From Acinetobacter guillouiae CIP 63.46 (GTDB taxonomy: Bacteria > Pseudomonadota > Gammaproteobacteria > Pseudomonadales > Moraxellaceae): DNA of 64,000 nucleotides. The position numbers and the translations under genes are program-made. The DNA is taken from the NCBI RefSeq assembly GCF_000368145.1, contig NZ_KB849283.1, positions 708,324-772,323 on the forward strand, read 5' to 3'. The notes beneath the pieces are model-generated. The model did not search any database. It was given only the letters and a program-made list of their open reading frames with translations, and was not told the origin of the DNA. Shown in pieces: positions 47,238 to 56,930 of the stretch. The stretch's first letter is position 1, and every line of letters starts with the position of its first letter.

Positions 47238-47510
47238 TTAAGCTACTGAGTCTTTTAAGCCTTTACCAGCTTTAAAGCTAGGTACTTTGCTTGCTTTAAT
47301 CTGAAGCTCTTCACCAGTTTTAGGGTTACGACCAGTACGAGCAGCACGGTCTTTAACACTGAATGTGCCAAAGCCGACTAAAGTCACTGTGTCGCCTTTT
47401 TTAAGCGCTTCACCAATTGAAGCAATAGTCGCATCTAATGCTTTACCAGCATCGGACTTTGACAATCCCCCTTTTTCTGCAATCGCATCGATTAATTCTG
47501 ATTTATTCAT
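47238..47510 (-). CDS. hupB: DNA-binding protein HU-beta
   Basis: A 90-residue HU protein ([46 protein letters not shown]). The RTGRNPKTG arm inserts into the minor groove. It bends and compacts DNA. Length and sequence match the family closely; followed by ppiD. Confidence 0.96.
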   Translation of the reverse strand: MNKSELIDAIAEKGGLSKSDAGKALDATIASIGEALKKGDTVTLVGFGTFSVKDRAARTGRNPKTGEELQIKASKVPSFKAGKGLKDSVA

Positions 47511-47670
47511 GAAGATTACGTCCTCTTATATCGTTTGTTTAAGTTCCAAGGCTGTAGATCAAAGGCCATGACGACTTTATAGCAATGCTTTGGGGGGAAA
47601 CGCAAGACTCCAAACACGCTTTTCACAAAAATTACGACTAAAATTTACGATTTTTTTGGATTAATGGTAA

Positions 47671-48144
47671 TTATTTCATTTTTTTTAGCAATTGGTCGCG
47701 TAAGTTTTGGTTCTCTTCAGCCAACGCATCGACCTTATTGTGAAGTTGCAGGATCAAGTTTTCCAAATGCTGAAGATCTTTAGCTGTCACTAAACCAATT
47801 CTGTTTAATGAGTGATTTACACGCTGGTCTAAGAGTTTTTCAACCTTGTCTTTGGTTTCTGCAACTGACTCTTTGGTTTTTTCAGTGACTTTATTGACTG
47901 TCTGATCTGTGACTTCAACTGTCTTGGATTCAAGCTCCTCACCCACCTTGACTAAAGAATCAAAGAGTTTATTGCCTTCTTCTTCGGCTCTGGAGAACGC
48001 TCCCAACCCTGCCAACCAGATTTGTTTTGTATATTTTCTGAAATCTAATGCTGACTTTTTATGATTTCTAGGCTTTATTTGAGATTCATCTAACTCATTT
48101 TGATCTTCATAAAGATCCGTTTGTTCTTTGTTGCTCTTTTTCAT
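47671..48144 (-). CDS. Phasin-family protein (PhaF/PhaI-like)
   Basis: I start it at the ATG at 48144, with GGAG six bases upstream; an ATG at 48156 is less well placed. The 157-residue protein has the phasin motif (KQIWLAGLGAFSRAEEEGNKLFDSLVKVGEELE) here given in pieces, near 45-75: IWLAGLGAF, EEGNKLFDSLVKVGE. The C-terminal half is a long charged coiled coil. Phasins coat polyhydroxyalkanoate granules, but many members also act as stress or nucleoid proteins; no pha genes are nearby. Confidence 0.82.
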   Translation of the reverse strand: MKKSNKEQTDLYEDQNELDESQIKPRNHKKSALDFRKYTKQIWLAGLGAFSRAEEEGNKLFDSLVKVGEELESKTVEVTDQTVNKVTEKTKESVAETKDKVEKLLDQRVNHSLNRIGLVTAKDLQHLENLILQLHNKVDALAEENQNLRDQLLKKMK

Positions 48145-48424
48145 ATCTTGCTCCATTTACCCCAAACTCCAGCGTGTAATGACCTATATGACCAAATTAT
48201 GTAGAAAATATTGCTATATTATCAAATAAAACTATTGAACCTTTTGCTAAACTGTTCTACAAAGCAAAGTAATTGTTTTAATGTTAAGGAACACTTGGCA
48301 ATTCGACAATGGTTATTAAGATAATTTTTATATCATTGTGGAAATATTGTGTTTCAAGTCATGGATGAGATTGTTTCAAATTTATTTAGAGATCGGACTC
48401 TCTGTTTTGCTATAGGAATTTTTT

Positions 48425-49078
48425 ATGAATGAATCGCAACAAAAGCAAGGTCATTCTCGTTTGTTGCTAAACATTGTCATGATTATATTGGAAACCATTT
48501 ATTCTTTCGTATTAAAACATGATCGTGTTGTTCGCTTACAGGCAAAAAAATTCGTCGGACAGCAGATTACAATTAAAATGAATAGTTATATTCCTTATTT
48601 TGACTTTTATGTTCAATTTACAGATCGTGGTATTCTTTTTGATTTGCAACCTCCAGAAAAAGCCATTGACCTTTCTGTGAGTAGCACACTCATCGATTTC
48701 ATCCAAATTTTTGTCTTTGCTAATCGTCGTAGCATGAAAAAAATGCGTCTGGAGGGCGATAACCTGCTCAAGGAACAGTTTCGTGATCTGGTTGTACACT
48801 TAACTGCACCTAAATTGCTTTCAGACTGGAAGCAATGGTTAACCAATCCAGATGATGACAGCCAGACTAAAGCATCAAAAAAACGCATTGCCCCTTTGCT
48901 TGAAAAGATTGATCAGCAACGCTCTAAGATCAACACACTCCAAGTTGAAGTGAAACAATATCAAAATCGTGTTAAACGCTTGCAGCTCAATCAACAACGT
49001 TTATATACGGCTTTAGGCGTATTGGGCTTTCTATTTATGGCATTAGTCGTGTATAATCTTTGGCAAATATTTTCATAA
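48425..49078 (+). CDS. UbiJ/SCP2-like protein with C-terminal membrane anchor
   Basis: A 217-residue protein. The N-terminal SCP2-like region (about 20-130; RLQAKKFVGQQITIKMN, YFDFYVQFTDRGILFDL, RLEGDNLLKEQFRDLVVHL) resembles the ubiquinone-assembly factor UbiJ. A coiled coil follows (LEKIDQQRSKINTLQVEVKQ), then a terminal hydrophobic helix (LGVLGFLFMALVVYNLW). Terminal anchoring would fix it to the inner membrane, where quinone is made. It is not next to ubi genes, so function is tentative. Confidence 0.7.
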   Translation: MNESQQKQGHSRLLLNIVMIILETIYSFVLKHDRVVRLQAKKFVGQQITIKMNSYIPYFDFYVQFTDRGILFDLQPPEKAIDLSVSSTLIDFIQIFVFANRRSMKKMRLEGDNLLKEQFRDLVVHLTAPKLLSDWKQWLTNPDDDSQTKASKKRIAPLLEKIDQQRSKINTLQVEVKQYQNRVKRLQLNQQRLYTALGVLGFLFMALVVYNLWQIFS

Positions 49079-49126
49079 AACTTGAACAAAAATTGAATTT
49101 TTCCTGTAATTTTTGTTCAAATAATA

Positions 49127-49151
49127 AATTCTGACTAAATTAGTCAGAATT
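49127..49151. promoter_or_regulatory. IscR type 1 box, distal copy
   Basis: A 25-base palindrome centred on 49139, with twelve-base arms around TGACTAA and TTAGTCA. It matches the IscR type 1 pattern (ATASYYGACTRWWWYAGTCRRSTAT in outline) in its GACT and AGTC cores. A second box follows at 49162. Confidence 0.7.
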
Positions 49152-49161
49152 AAACTTAAAA

Positions 49162-49185
49162 ATACTTGACTATTTTAGTCAGGAT
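49162..49185. promoter_or_regulatory. IscR type 1 box, proximal copy
   Basis: Matches the type 1 IscR consensus ATASYYGACTRWWWYAGTC throughout its first 19 positions (ATACTTGACTATTTTAGTC), about 44 bases before the iscR start. Cluster-bound IscR would repress its own operon here. Confidence 0.8.
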
Positions 49186-49228
49186 TCATAAAATTCATAC
49201 ATCTAGTCTAAAACATGTGTATCGAATC

Positions 49229-49702
49229 ATGCGCCTAACTACTCGCGGTCGCTATGCAGTGACTGCACTACTTGACTTAGCATTGCAGCCACCTGAACAA
49301 ACGATTACGCTTGCAGAAATTGCAACCCGCCAAACGATATCTGTCGCTTATCTTGAACAATTGTTCGCTAAACTTAAACGTCATGGCTTAGTTTCAAGTG
49401 TTCGTGGAGCAAATGGCGGTTATCACTTAGCGCGCCATGCTGAAGAAATTACTGTCTTAGAAATTATTGAAGCTGTAAATGAAACTGTTGATGCGACTCG
49501 TTGTGACCACAAAGGCAACTGCCAAAATGGTGCAATGTGTTTAACTCACGATTTATGGCAAGAACTCTCTCTCCATATTGCCGATTATTTAGCTAAAATC
49601 ACCCTTGCGGATTTAGTAGCTCGTGACAACGTACAAACCGTTGCGGTTCGCCAAAATTCAGCACCTCTTGATTCAGCCCTTTTATCGGTTACAGGTATTT
49701 GA
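49229..49702 (+). CDS. iscR: Iron-sulfur cluster regulator IscR
   Basis: A 157-residue Rrf2-family regulator. I start it at the ATG at 49229 ([19 protein letters not shown]), the universal IscR opening, rather than at 49166, which falls within the operator. The winged helix is followed by three cysteines that ligate a [2Fe-2S] cluster ([20 protein letters not shown]). It senses cluster status and represses the isc operon when loaded. Two IscR boxes lie directly upstream, and iscS follows by one base. Confidence 0.95.
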   Translation: MRLTTRGRYAVTALLDLALQPPEQTITLAEIATRQTISVAYLEQLFAKLKRHGLVSSVRGANGGYHLARHAEEITVLEIIEAVNETVDATRCDHKGNCQNGAMCLTHDLWQELSLHIADYLAKITLADLVARDNVQTVAVRQNSAPLDSALLSVTGI

Positions 49703-49703
49703 C

Positions 49704-50921
49704 ATGAAACGTCCGATTTATCTTGACTATGCAGCAACTACGCCTGTTGATCCTCAAGTAGCAGAACGCATGATGGAGTGTTTAACCTTTGATGGTACAT
49801 TCGGTAATGCTGCTTCTCGCTCACATGCTTATGGATGGCAAGCTGAAGAAAAAGTTGAATATGCACGTGAACAAGTCGCAAATTTAGTAAAAGCTGATCC
49901 ACGCGAAATTGTCTGGACTTCTGGTGCTACTGAATCTGATAACCTTGCCCTTAAAGGTGTTGCTCAGTTTTACGGTTCTAAACGCAAACACATCATCACA
50001 AGTAAAATTGAACATAAAGCAATTTTAGATACTTGTCGTGAATTAGAAGAAGAAGGTTTTGAGATTACCTATCTTGAACCTGAACCTAAAACTGGTTTAA
50101 TTACCCCAGAAATGGTTCAAGCTGAACTTCGTCCAGACACTTTACTTGTTTCATTGATGATGGTGAACAATGAAATTGGTACTGTGACAGATGTTGCTGC
50201 AATTGGTGAGTTAACACGTGCCAATAAAACCTATTTCCATGTAGATGCTGCACAAGCTGCGGGTAAAGTTGAAATCGATCTTTCTACCATGAAAGTTGAT
50301 TTGATGAGCTTCTCAGGTCATAAGGTTTATGGACCTAAAGGCATTGGTGCTTTATTTGTACGCCGTAGCCCACGTGTTCGTATCAAAGCACAAATTCATG
50401 GCGGTGGCCATGAACGTGGTATGCGCTCAGGTACACTTGCAACCCATCAAATCGTCGGTATGGGCGAAGCATTTGAACTTGCTGGCAAATCTTTACAAGC
50501 TGAACAAACACGTTTACGTGTACTCCGTGACAAACTTTGGAACGGTTTACAAGATTTAGAACAAGTCTTCTTAAATGGCCACCCTGTATACAATGTTGCA
50601 AACTACTTAAATGTTAGCTTCAACTTTGTTGAAGGTGAATCATTGATGATGGCGTTAAAAGATGCTGCTGTATCTTCTGGTTCAGCATGTACATCTGCAA
50701 CACTTGAACCTTCTTACGTACTTCGTGCCCTCGGTCTTTCTGACGAGTTAGCACATAGTTCAATTCGTTTTAGCTTTGGTCACTATACGACTGAAGAAGA
50801 TATTGATCATGTAATTAAGATTACTAAAGCTGCTGTTGAGAAATTGCGTGAGCTTTCTCCGCTTTGGGATATGTACAAAGAAGGGATCGACTTAAATTCA
50901 GTTGAATGGGCTGAACACTAA
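49704..50921 (+). CDS. iscS: Cysteine desulfurase IscS
   Basis: A 405-residue PLP-dependent cysteine desulfurase starting at the ATG at 49704 ([18 protein letters not shown]). The PLP lysine is in [11 protein letters not shown] near 206 and the active-site cysteine in [16 protein letters not shown] near 328. It supplies sulfur for iron-sulfur clusters, thiamine and tRNA thiolation, here linked to the Tus relay elsewhere in the window. ATG follows the iscR stop by one base. Confidence 0.96.
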   Translation: MKRPIYLDYAATTPVDPQVAERMMECLTFDGTFGNAASRSHAYGWQAEEKVEYAREQVANLVKADPREIVWTSGATESDNLALKGVAQFYGSKRKHIITSKIEHKAILDTCRELEEEGFEITYLEPEPKTGLITPEMVQAELRPDTLLVSLMMVNNEIGTVTDVAAIGELTRANKTYFHVDAAQAAGKVEIDLSTMKVDLMSFSGHKVYGPKGIGALFVRRSPRVRIKAQIHGGGHERGMRSGTLATHQIVGMGEAFELAGKSLQAEQTRLRVLRDKLWNGLQDLEQVFLNGHPVYNVANYLNVSFNFVEGESLMMALKDAAVSSGSACTSATLEPSYVLRALGLSDELAHSSIRFSFGHYTTEEDIDHVIKITKAAVEKLRELSPLWDMYKEGIDLNSVEWAEH

Positions 50922-50941
50922 GTTCCTTGAAATCAAAACGC

Positions 50942-50970
50942 GGCATTTTATTGAAAATCAGTAAAATGCC
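50942..50970 (+). other. Intercistronic hairpin between iscS and iscU
   Basis: GGCATTTTA/TAAAATGCC with an 11-base loop in the 110-base iscS-iscU gap. No T run, so it is more likely an RNA-stability or processing element than a terminator. Confidence 0.5.
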
Positions 50971-51031
50971 ACCAAATTAGATTGTAGAAATACATATTAT
51001 CAACGCTGACCCCGAGGTTTGGAGAAGCAAC

Positions 51032-51418
51032 ATGGCTTATAGCGAAAAAGTAATAGATCATTACGAAAATCCTCGTAATGTTGGTGTGTTGGATAAAAAT
51101 GCAGAAAATGTTGGTACAGGTATGGTGGGTGCACCTGCATGTGGCGATGTAATGCGTTTACAAATCCAAGTGAATGACAGTGGTGTAATTGAAGAAGCTC
51201 GCTTTAAGACTTATGGCTGTGGCTCTGCAATTGCATCTAGCTCACTCGTAACCGAATGGTTAAAAGGTAAAACGCTTGACGAAGCACAGGCGATTAAGAA
51301 TATCGACATCGCAACTGAACTTGCACTTCCTCCTGTAAAAGTACACTGTTCTGTACTTGCAGAAGATGCAATTAAAGCTGCTGTTGAAGATTACCGTAGC
51401 AAGAAAACTAAAGCCTAA
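51032..51418 (+). CDS. iscU: Iron-sulfur scaffold protein IscU
   Basis: A 128-residue scaffold on which [2Fe-2S] and [4Fe-4S] clusters are built. It shows the cluster cysteines C37 (GAPACGD), C63 (TYGCGSAI) and the His-Cys pair (VKVHCSVLAE), and the chaperone-binding LPPVK motif. GGAG precedes the ATG. It follows a possible RNA hairpin. Confidence 0.96.
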   Translation: MAYSEKVIDHYENPRNVGVLDKNAENVGTGMVGAPACGDVMRLQIQVNDSGVIEEARFKTYGCGSAIASSSLVTEWLKGKTLDEAQAIKNIDIATELALPPVKVHCSVLAEDAIKAAVEDYRSKKTKA

Positions 51419-51463
51419 TATCTGTTCGTCAAATTTAGCAGATGATTTTTTAACGGAGTTTTC

Positions 51464-51784
51464 ATGATCAATCTAACTGAAAATGCTGCAACTCATATCA
51501 GCAATTACTTAAAGAATCGCGGTAAGGGTGAAGGTATTCGTCTTGGTGTGAAAACTTCAGGCTGTTCTGGCTTAGCTTATGTACTTGAGTTTGTTGATAA
51601 TATCGACACTCATGATCAAATGTTCGAGCAGTTTGGTGTAAAAGTTTTTGTAGATCCAAAAAGTTTGGTTTATCTCGATGGTATGGAAATGGACTATGTT
51701 AAAAATGGTCTCAATGAAGGCTTCGAGTTTAATAACCCAAATAAAAAAGGTGAATGTGGCTGCGGTGAATCTTTCACTGTATAA
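51464..51784 (+). CDS. iscA: A-type iron-sulfur carrier IscA
   Basis: A 106-residue A-type carrier with the three conserved cysteines in SGCSGLAY and CGCGESFTV. It delivers iron or [4Fe-4S] clusters to target enzymes. ACGGAG lies upstream of the ATG. It is in the middle of the operon, before a terminator-like hairpin. Confidence 0.95.
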   Translation: MINLTENAATHISNYLKNRGKGEGIRLGVKTSGCSGLAYVLEFVDNIDTHDQMFEQFGVKVFVDPKSLVYLDGMEMDYVKNGLNEGFEFNNPNKKGECGCGESFTV

Positions 51785-51805
51785 TCTGCCCTGCTTTTTC
51801 TCATG

Positions 51806-51832
51806 TTAAAACAGTGTCTTGCACTGTTTTAA
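51806..51832 (+). terminator. Hairpin between iscA and hscB
   Basis: TTAAAACAGTG/CACTGTTTTAA, eleven perfect pairs, five-base loop, with a T run built into the 3' arm. Could reduce transcription into hscBA-fdx rather than end it completely. Confidence 0.6.
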
Positions 51833-51884
51833 TCACATTTAATTACACCGTTTTCCTGTAAAACATCGTGGATGAGTATCTCCC

Positions 51885-52400
51885 ATGAGTCATTTTGAGT
51901 TGTTCGATCTCCCGGAAGCACTCGATATTGATTTAGCGACATTAAAAGCTAATTTCCTAAAACTACAACAGCAATATCATCCTGATAAAGCTGAAGATAA
52001 AGACAAAGCTTTGATTAAATCAAGTGAAATTAATCAAGCATATAAAGCTTTATCCAATGTAGACAGTCGTGCTGCTTATCTACTGTCACTCAAAAAGCAA
52101 GATCATCACTTAGATCAATCAATTAGTGATTTTGAGTTTTTACAATCTGCTTTAGAAATTCGTGAGCAGCTTGATGAAGCAACCAATACCGAACAATTGC
52201 ATTCTTTAAAAAAAGAAGTCCAACAATGGATTGATGGCTTAGTTCGTGAATTCAAAATTGATTTTGAGGATGAAGATTGGGCTGAAGCACGTGACACGGT
52301 GCGCAAGTTACGATTCTTTCAAAAAGTCATGAATGATATTGATAAAGCCGAAGATCAGCTTTTAGATGATGAAGATTTTAGTTTAGATGATGATTTCTAA
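51885..52400 (+). CDS. hscB: Iron-sulfur co-chaperone HscB
   Basis: A 171-residue J-type co-chaperone with the HPD motif (YHPDKAEDK, 32-34) and a C-terminal helical IscU-binding domain (FLQSALEIREQLDE). It brings IscU to HscA and stimulates its ATPase. The C-terminal acid tail (DEDFSLDDDF) is unusual but modest. Confidence 0.93.
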   Translation: MSHFELFDLPEALDIDLATLKANFLKLQQQYHPDKAEDKDKALIKSSEINQAYKALSNVDSRAAYLLSLKKQDHHLDQSISDFEFLQSALEIREQLDEATNTEQLHSLKKEVQQWIDGLVREFKIDFEDEDWAEARDTVRKLRFFQKVMNDIDKAEDQLLDDEDFSLDDDF

Positions 52401-52465
52401 ATTTTAACTTTCATTATATGTTTTACCCGAATTTGTTTTTAGTTTTTATTTTAAGGATGTGACAA

Positions 52466-54325
52466 ATGGCACTCTTGCAAATTGCTGAACCAGGACAATC
52501 AAGTGCGCCACATGAACACCGTATTGCGATTGGTATCGACTTAGGGACAACCCATTCTCTTGTTGCTACGGTATTATCAGGCAAAGCCAAAGTACTGAAC
52601 GATGAGCAAGGTCGCGTGTTACTTCCTTCTATTGTACATTATTCTAAAAATTCGACCGAATATGGCGACGCAGCAAAACCGTTTATTACTGCTGACCCTA
52701 AAAATACCATTGTTTCTGTTAAGCGCTTTATGGGCCGTTCTAAAGCAGATGTTAAATTTCAACACCCTTACACGCTTGCAGGTGCTGATAATGAAATGCC
52801 AGCATTTGAAACAGCTCAAGGTCGTAAAACACCTGTAGAAATCTCTGCAGAAATTTTAAAACAACTGAAAGATCGCGCTGAACAAAGTTTAAGCAATCCG
52901 GTGAATGGCGCTGTGATTACGGTTCCAGCCTACTTTGATGAAGCGCAACGCCAAGCTACACGTGATGCAGCTGAACTCGCAGGTTTAAATATATTACGCT
53001 TACTCAATGAACCTACCGCTGCAGCTGTTGCATATGGCTTAGATCAAGAGAGCAATCTAACAACAGACCGTAACTATGTCATTTATGATTTAGGTGGCGG
53101 TACATTTGATGTGTCTATTTTACGCTTTTCTCAAGGTGTGTTTGAAGTTTTAGCTACAGGCGGTCATACCGCACTGGGTGGCGATGACTTAGATCGCCTT
53201 ATTGTTAAATGGGCAAAAAAACAACTGAATATTGAAACCTTAGATGATGCAGAATATGCACACTTTATCGTTTCTGCACGTAAAGCCAAAGAAGCGCTCA
53301 GTGATGCTACCTCTGTTGATATTAAAGTTCTAACACACCACCTCACGCTAGATCGCACGACATTTGAAGAAATCATTCAAGTGGCATTAGATAAGACGAT
53401 CAATGTGTGTAAACGTGTCATGCGTGATGCAAAACTTGAACTCGATGATATTCAAAATGTAGTTCTTGTTGGTGGCTCAACCCGCTCTTATGCTGTACAG
53501 AAAGTGGTGCGTGAAGTATTTAAGCAAGAGCCGCTTTGTACCATCAATCCTGATGAAGTTGTGGCGATTGGCGCTGCTATCACTGCGAATCAACTCATTG
53601 GGAATTCTAAGGATGGCTCATTACTTTTAGATGTTACCCCACTGTCACTCGGTTTAGAAACTATGGGTGGTTTGGTTGAACGCTTAATTTCACGTAATAC
53701 AGCCATTCCTGTTGCACGCCGTCAAGAGTTCACCACCTATCAAGATGGTCAAACCGCCATGTTGATCCATGTCTTGCAAGGCGAACGTGACTTAGTTGAG
53801 CATTGCCGCAGCTTAGGTCGTTTTGTATTACATGGTATCCCACCAATGACCGCGGGTCAGGCACGTATTGAAGTCACTTTTCAGGTCGATGCAGATGGCC
53901 TGCTTACTGTTTCAGCCAAAGAAACCACATCAGGGGTCAATGCGCAAATCGACATTAAACCTTCTTATGGATTGTCTGAGACCGATACTGAACGCTTGCT
54001 TTTAGAAGGTTATAAATTCGCTGAAGAAGATAAAAATCTTCGCCATCTCAATGAAACTAAAGTTGAAGCACAGCGTGAACTTGAAGCCTTAACACAGGCG
54101 TTAAAGGTCGACTCCAATCTGCTCAGTACTGAACAACTGACTGCGCTCAACCAAGCCGCTGAAGCTTTAAAAGCCCAGCTTGAAACAAACGATATCAAAT
54201 CGATTGAGCATGCAGTTGAACAGTTAAAAACTTATAGCGATGCCTTTGCAGCAGAACGTATGAATCAACATATTGATCATGCACTCAAAGGCACCAAACT
54301 TGATGATTGGTCTAACTCAAACTAA
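52466..54325 (+). CDS. hscA: Iron-sulfur chaperone HscA
   Basis: A 619-residue specialised Hsp70. Nucleotide-binding motifs are [27 protein letters not shown] and [10 protein letters not shown]; the substrate domain begins near 390 ([17 protein letters not shown]). It dissociates IscU from its cluster using ATP, with HscB. It directly follows hscB and precedes fdx. Confidence 0.95.
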   Translation: MALLQIAEPGQSSAPHEHRIAIGIDLGTTHSLVATVLSGKAKVLNDEQGRVLLPSIVHYSKNSTEYGDAAKPFITADPKNTIVSVKRFMGRSKADVKFQHPYTLAGADNEMPAFETAQGRKTPVEISAEILKQLKDRAEQSLSNPVNGAVITVPAYFDEAQRQATRDAAELAGLNILRLLNEPTAAAVAYGLDQESNLTTDRNYVIYDLGGGTFDVSILRFSQGVFEVLATGGHTALGGDDLDRLIVKWAKKQLNIETLDDAEYAHFIVSARKAKEALSDATSVDIKVLTHHLTLDRTTFEEIIQVALDKTINVCKRVMRDAKLELDDIQNVVLVGGSTRSYAVQKVVREVFKQEPLCTINPDEVVAIGAAITANQLIGNSKDGSLLLDVTPLSLGLETMGGLVERLISRNTAIPVARRQEFTTYQDGQTAMLIHVLQGERDLVEHCRSLGRFVLHGIPPMTAGQARIEVTFQVDADGLLTVSAKETTSGVNAQIDIKPSYGLSETDTERLLLEGYKFAEEDKNLRHLNETKVEAQRELEALTQALKVDSNLLSTEQLTALNQAAEALKAQLETNDIKSIEHAVEQLKTYSDAFAAERMNQHIDHALKGTKLDDWSNSN

Positions 54326-54340
54326 TTTAAGGTAACGACT

Positions 54341-54679
54341 ATGCCACGTATTAAAGTACTACCTCATGCAACAATTTGTCCAAATGGTGCTGAGTTTGAA
54401 GTTGAACCAAACGCCAATCTGTGCCAAAGCTTGCTCGATAATGGTATTAAAATCGAACATGCCTGTGACATGTCTAAAGCATGCACCACTTGCCATGTGA
54501 TTGTACGCAAAGGCTTTGATGAGCTCGAAGAGATGGATGATATTGAAGCCGATTTACTCGATCGCGCTTGGGGCTTAGAACCCGATTCGCGTCTGTCTTG
54601 CCAAGTTAAAATCACTGATGAAGATATGGAAGTTGAAATTCCAAAGTATACGATTAACCATGCTTCTGAAAACCACTAA
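54341..54679 (+). CDS. fdx: [2Fe-2S] ferredoxin of the isc operon
   Basis: A 112-residue adrenodoxin-type ferredoxin. Cluster cysteines are in EHACDMSKACTTCHV and RLSCQVKI. It supplies electrons for cluster assembly on IscU. It is the last gene of the operon, ending at a terminator; no iscX follows. Confidence 0.94.
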   Translation: MPRIKVLPHATICPNGAEFEVEPNANLCQSLLDNGIKIEHACDMSKACTTCHVIVRKGFDELEEMDDIEADLLDRAWGLEPDSRLSCQVKITDEDMEVEIPKYTINHASENH

Positions 54680-54699
54680 GTTGCTTTTCATATAGGCAA

Positions 54700-54728
54700 A
54701 AAAAACCACTCTTTATGAGTGGTTTTTT
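54700..54728. terminator. Bidirectional terminator after fdx
   Basis: AAAAAACCACTC/GAGTGGTTTTTT, five-base loop, with A and T runs on both sides, between convergent fdx and the adenylate cyclase gene. Confidence 0.85.
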
Positions 54729-54763
54729 AATGGCTTAGGTATTTAATTTAATATTTAAGGATT

Positions 54764-56212
54764 TTACAAATAATTTGAGTTGACTTCGTCTTCAATATTA
54801 AGCTTTGCAACACCTTGAGAATTGGTAAGTTTTTGCTGAACCTTAATCCGTTCTACCATTTTTTCTAATACTTCCACCAACTCTGGATATTCAAAGTTTT
54901 GCACTTCTTCTAAATTCAGCACCAAGTGGAAGCCTTTATACTCATAATCAAACCATTGCTGATTTTCATTCTTGGTTGCAGAGTATTTTTCCATCACTTG
55001 CCAAGTGCGTACCTTACCTTGAATCCCTTTCAGTTCAATCGGGGTTTTTGGTGCACAAAGATAATCGTTTTTAATCAGCTTATAGGTTTCATCTGAAACC
55101 AAAATTTCATCGATATCCGCAGCATATTGCAAACGCGCTGCTAAATTGGCATCACGACCCACAATGGTATACGCCATACGATGTACAGCACCATAGTTTC
55201 CAACGTGGCAATAACCGGTACTTACCCCCATACGAATATGTAAAGGTGCATAGCCCATTTTCACCCAACGTTCACGGAGAAATTTCATCTGCTGGCGCAT
55301 TGCAATCGACATATCAATACAGTTTTTCGCATCCTGCTCCACACCTTGTGAGTCTGGATCACCAAAGAAAATCAGGATTGCATCACCCATAAATTTATCA
55401 ATGGTTGCACCATATTGTTTGGCAATTTCAGTCATATGACTTAAATAGTCATTTAATACAAAGGCCAAATCATCTGGAATCAAAGTTTCTGATAATTCTG
55501 TAAATCCTTGAATATCAGAAAAGAAAACCGTCATTTTTTTACGTTTATATTCAATCTTGGCTTCTGTATCGCCACGCATAATCGCCTGCCAAAGCTGTAA
55601 TGGCGCATAACGACTGAGTTGATTTGACAACTCAATATAACGATTCATTTCATTGAAATAGGTGTTTTTCTTGGTTTCTACACTTTTGATACGGCGATTT
55701 TGATAATAATTTCCGATGTTTACAAACAAGATAATACTAATAAAAGACAGGACTGATAGCTCAGGGCTGGTTTGCTGAAAATAATCATAAAAACCAAAGA
55801 TAAAAATAATATTGGTATAAAACACAACAAAGGCAACTAAAATTGCCAAAGAGCCCATCATAAAAGAAATTTTGTTGTTAATCGCTGTATAGATCAGTGC
55901 AAATAACAATACAAAAGTTACCACGAGGCTTAAATGTACAGCAGCCAATGCGGTAGAAACAACGATGACATCAATTAAAAAATAAATATTCTTCCGAATC
56001 TTAGAGCCATATGAATATTCTAGCCAACGCGATAATTTAGGGCTAACAATAAAAATAAAGCCAATAAAAAAAGGAACATAAAATTGATAATTTGCAATTG
56101 GGGAGGTGAAATAATAAACCATGACCACCAAAGCAATAATCAAATACCCCATAAATCGCTGGAATATTTCAAATTGCTTTGGCTCTTTATCTAACATACG
56201 TTCAAATGGCAA
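54764..56212 (-). CDS. Membrane class III adenylate/guanylate cyclase
   Basis: A 482-residue protein with five or six N-terminal transmembrane helices (about 20-165, such as LIIALVVMVYYFTSPIA and LVVTFVLLFALIYTAI) and a C-terminal class III cyclase domain. The metal Asp lies in FFSDIQGFTE near 230, the second in KFMGDAILIFFGDP, and the transition-state NxxxR in VGRDANLAARL. The lysine before the second metal Asp favours ATP, so cAMP is the likely product. Many Acinetobacter use a class III rather than class I enzyme. Convergent with fdx. Confidence 0.85.
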   Translation of the reverse strand: MPFERMLDKEPKQFEIFQRFMGYLIIALVVMVYYFTSPIANYQFYVPFFIGFIFIVSPKLSRWLEYSYGSKIRKNIYFLIDVIVVSTALAAVHLSLVVTFVLLFALIYTAINNKISFMMGSLAILVAFVVFYTNIIFIFGFYDYFQQTSPELSVLSFISIILFVNIGNYYQNRRIKSVETKKNTYFNEMNRYIELSNQLSRYAPLQLWQAIMRGDTEAKIEYKRKKMTVFFSDIQGFTELSETLIPDDLAFVLNDYLSHMTEIAKQYGATIDKFMGDAILIFFGDPDSQGVEQDAKNCIDMSIAMRQQMKFLRERWVKMGYAPLHIRMGVSTGYCHVGNYGAVHRMAYTIVGRDANLAARLQYAADIDEILVSDETYKLIKNDYLCAPKTPIELKGIQGKVRTWQVMEKYSATKNENQQWFDYEYKGFHLVLNLEEVQNFEYPELVEVLEKMVERIKVQQKLTNSQGVAKLNIEDEVNSNYL

Positions 56213-56266
56213 AATATTTTACCTCGGATGTCATTTTATTAAACACTTCCCTTGTGCTGTTTACAC

Positions 56267-56701
56267 TTAATCCATACGCCAATCGAATGGCATCTCACCT
56301 TGACCACGTAACGCCAACATCAGTGTTTGACGCATGTGTGCTAATACTTCATTGCTATAAGGAACTGCTTGCAGGCCAAATACAGGTTTAGGCCAAGCTA
56401 CATCATTCTGATAACGAACTACATGATGAAAATGTAATTGCGGAACCATATTTCCAAGTGCAGCGACATTCATTTTATCTGCACGAAAAACACGAGAAAG
56501 CTGACTAGACAACCAGCTTGATTCACGTAAAAACTGCTCTTGGTCAGCTTGACTTAGTTCATATAACTCAGTGATACCAGGAACACGTGGAATAAGAATC
56601 AGCCACGGGAATTGCATATCATTCATTAAACGACATGTTGAAAGCGGAAAATCGCCTACAAAAAAAGTATCTTGAGCAAGTTGTGGATGCAAACTAAACA
56701 T
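56267..56701 (-). CDS. HIT-family protein
   Basis: A 144-residue HIT-like nucleotide-binding protein. The motif is VPQLHFHHVVRYQ, a QxHxHH form of the HIT triad found in a branch of proteobacterial proteins. This group is probably a nucleotide hydrolase or transferase (diadenosine or adenylyl substrates). It lies between adenylate cyclase and mfd on the same strand but with gaps of 54 and about 230 bases. Confidence 0.8.
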   Translation of the reverse strand: MFSLHPQLAQDTFFVGDFPLSTCRLMNDMQFPWLILIPRVPGITELYELSQADQEQFLRESSWLSSQLSRVFRADKMNVAALGNMVPQLHFHHVVRYQNDVAWPKPVFGLQAVPYSNEVLAHMRQTLMLALRGQGEMPFDWRMD

Positions 56702-56930
56702 ATCTTTATAAATGACGCAAAATTAAAAGGATGGCTAATACTAACACATCGGTTTTCGTGTGAATATTGGTTATCTTGTGTTTTGGTACAAATAAACACA
56801 GTTTGTTTTGAACCTGATCACAATTACACTTTAAAGAATCACAGAATTTTTTCAAGTGATTTACTAGAAAAAATTCATAAGCACTTTTAATCTCAAATTG
56901 AGCATTTTTTAAGCTCAAAATCCTGATAAA

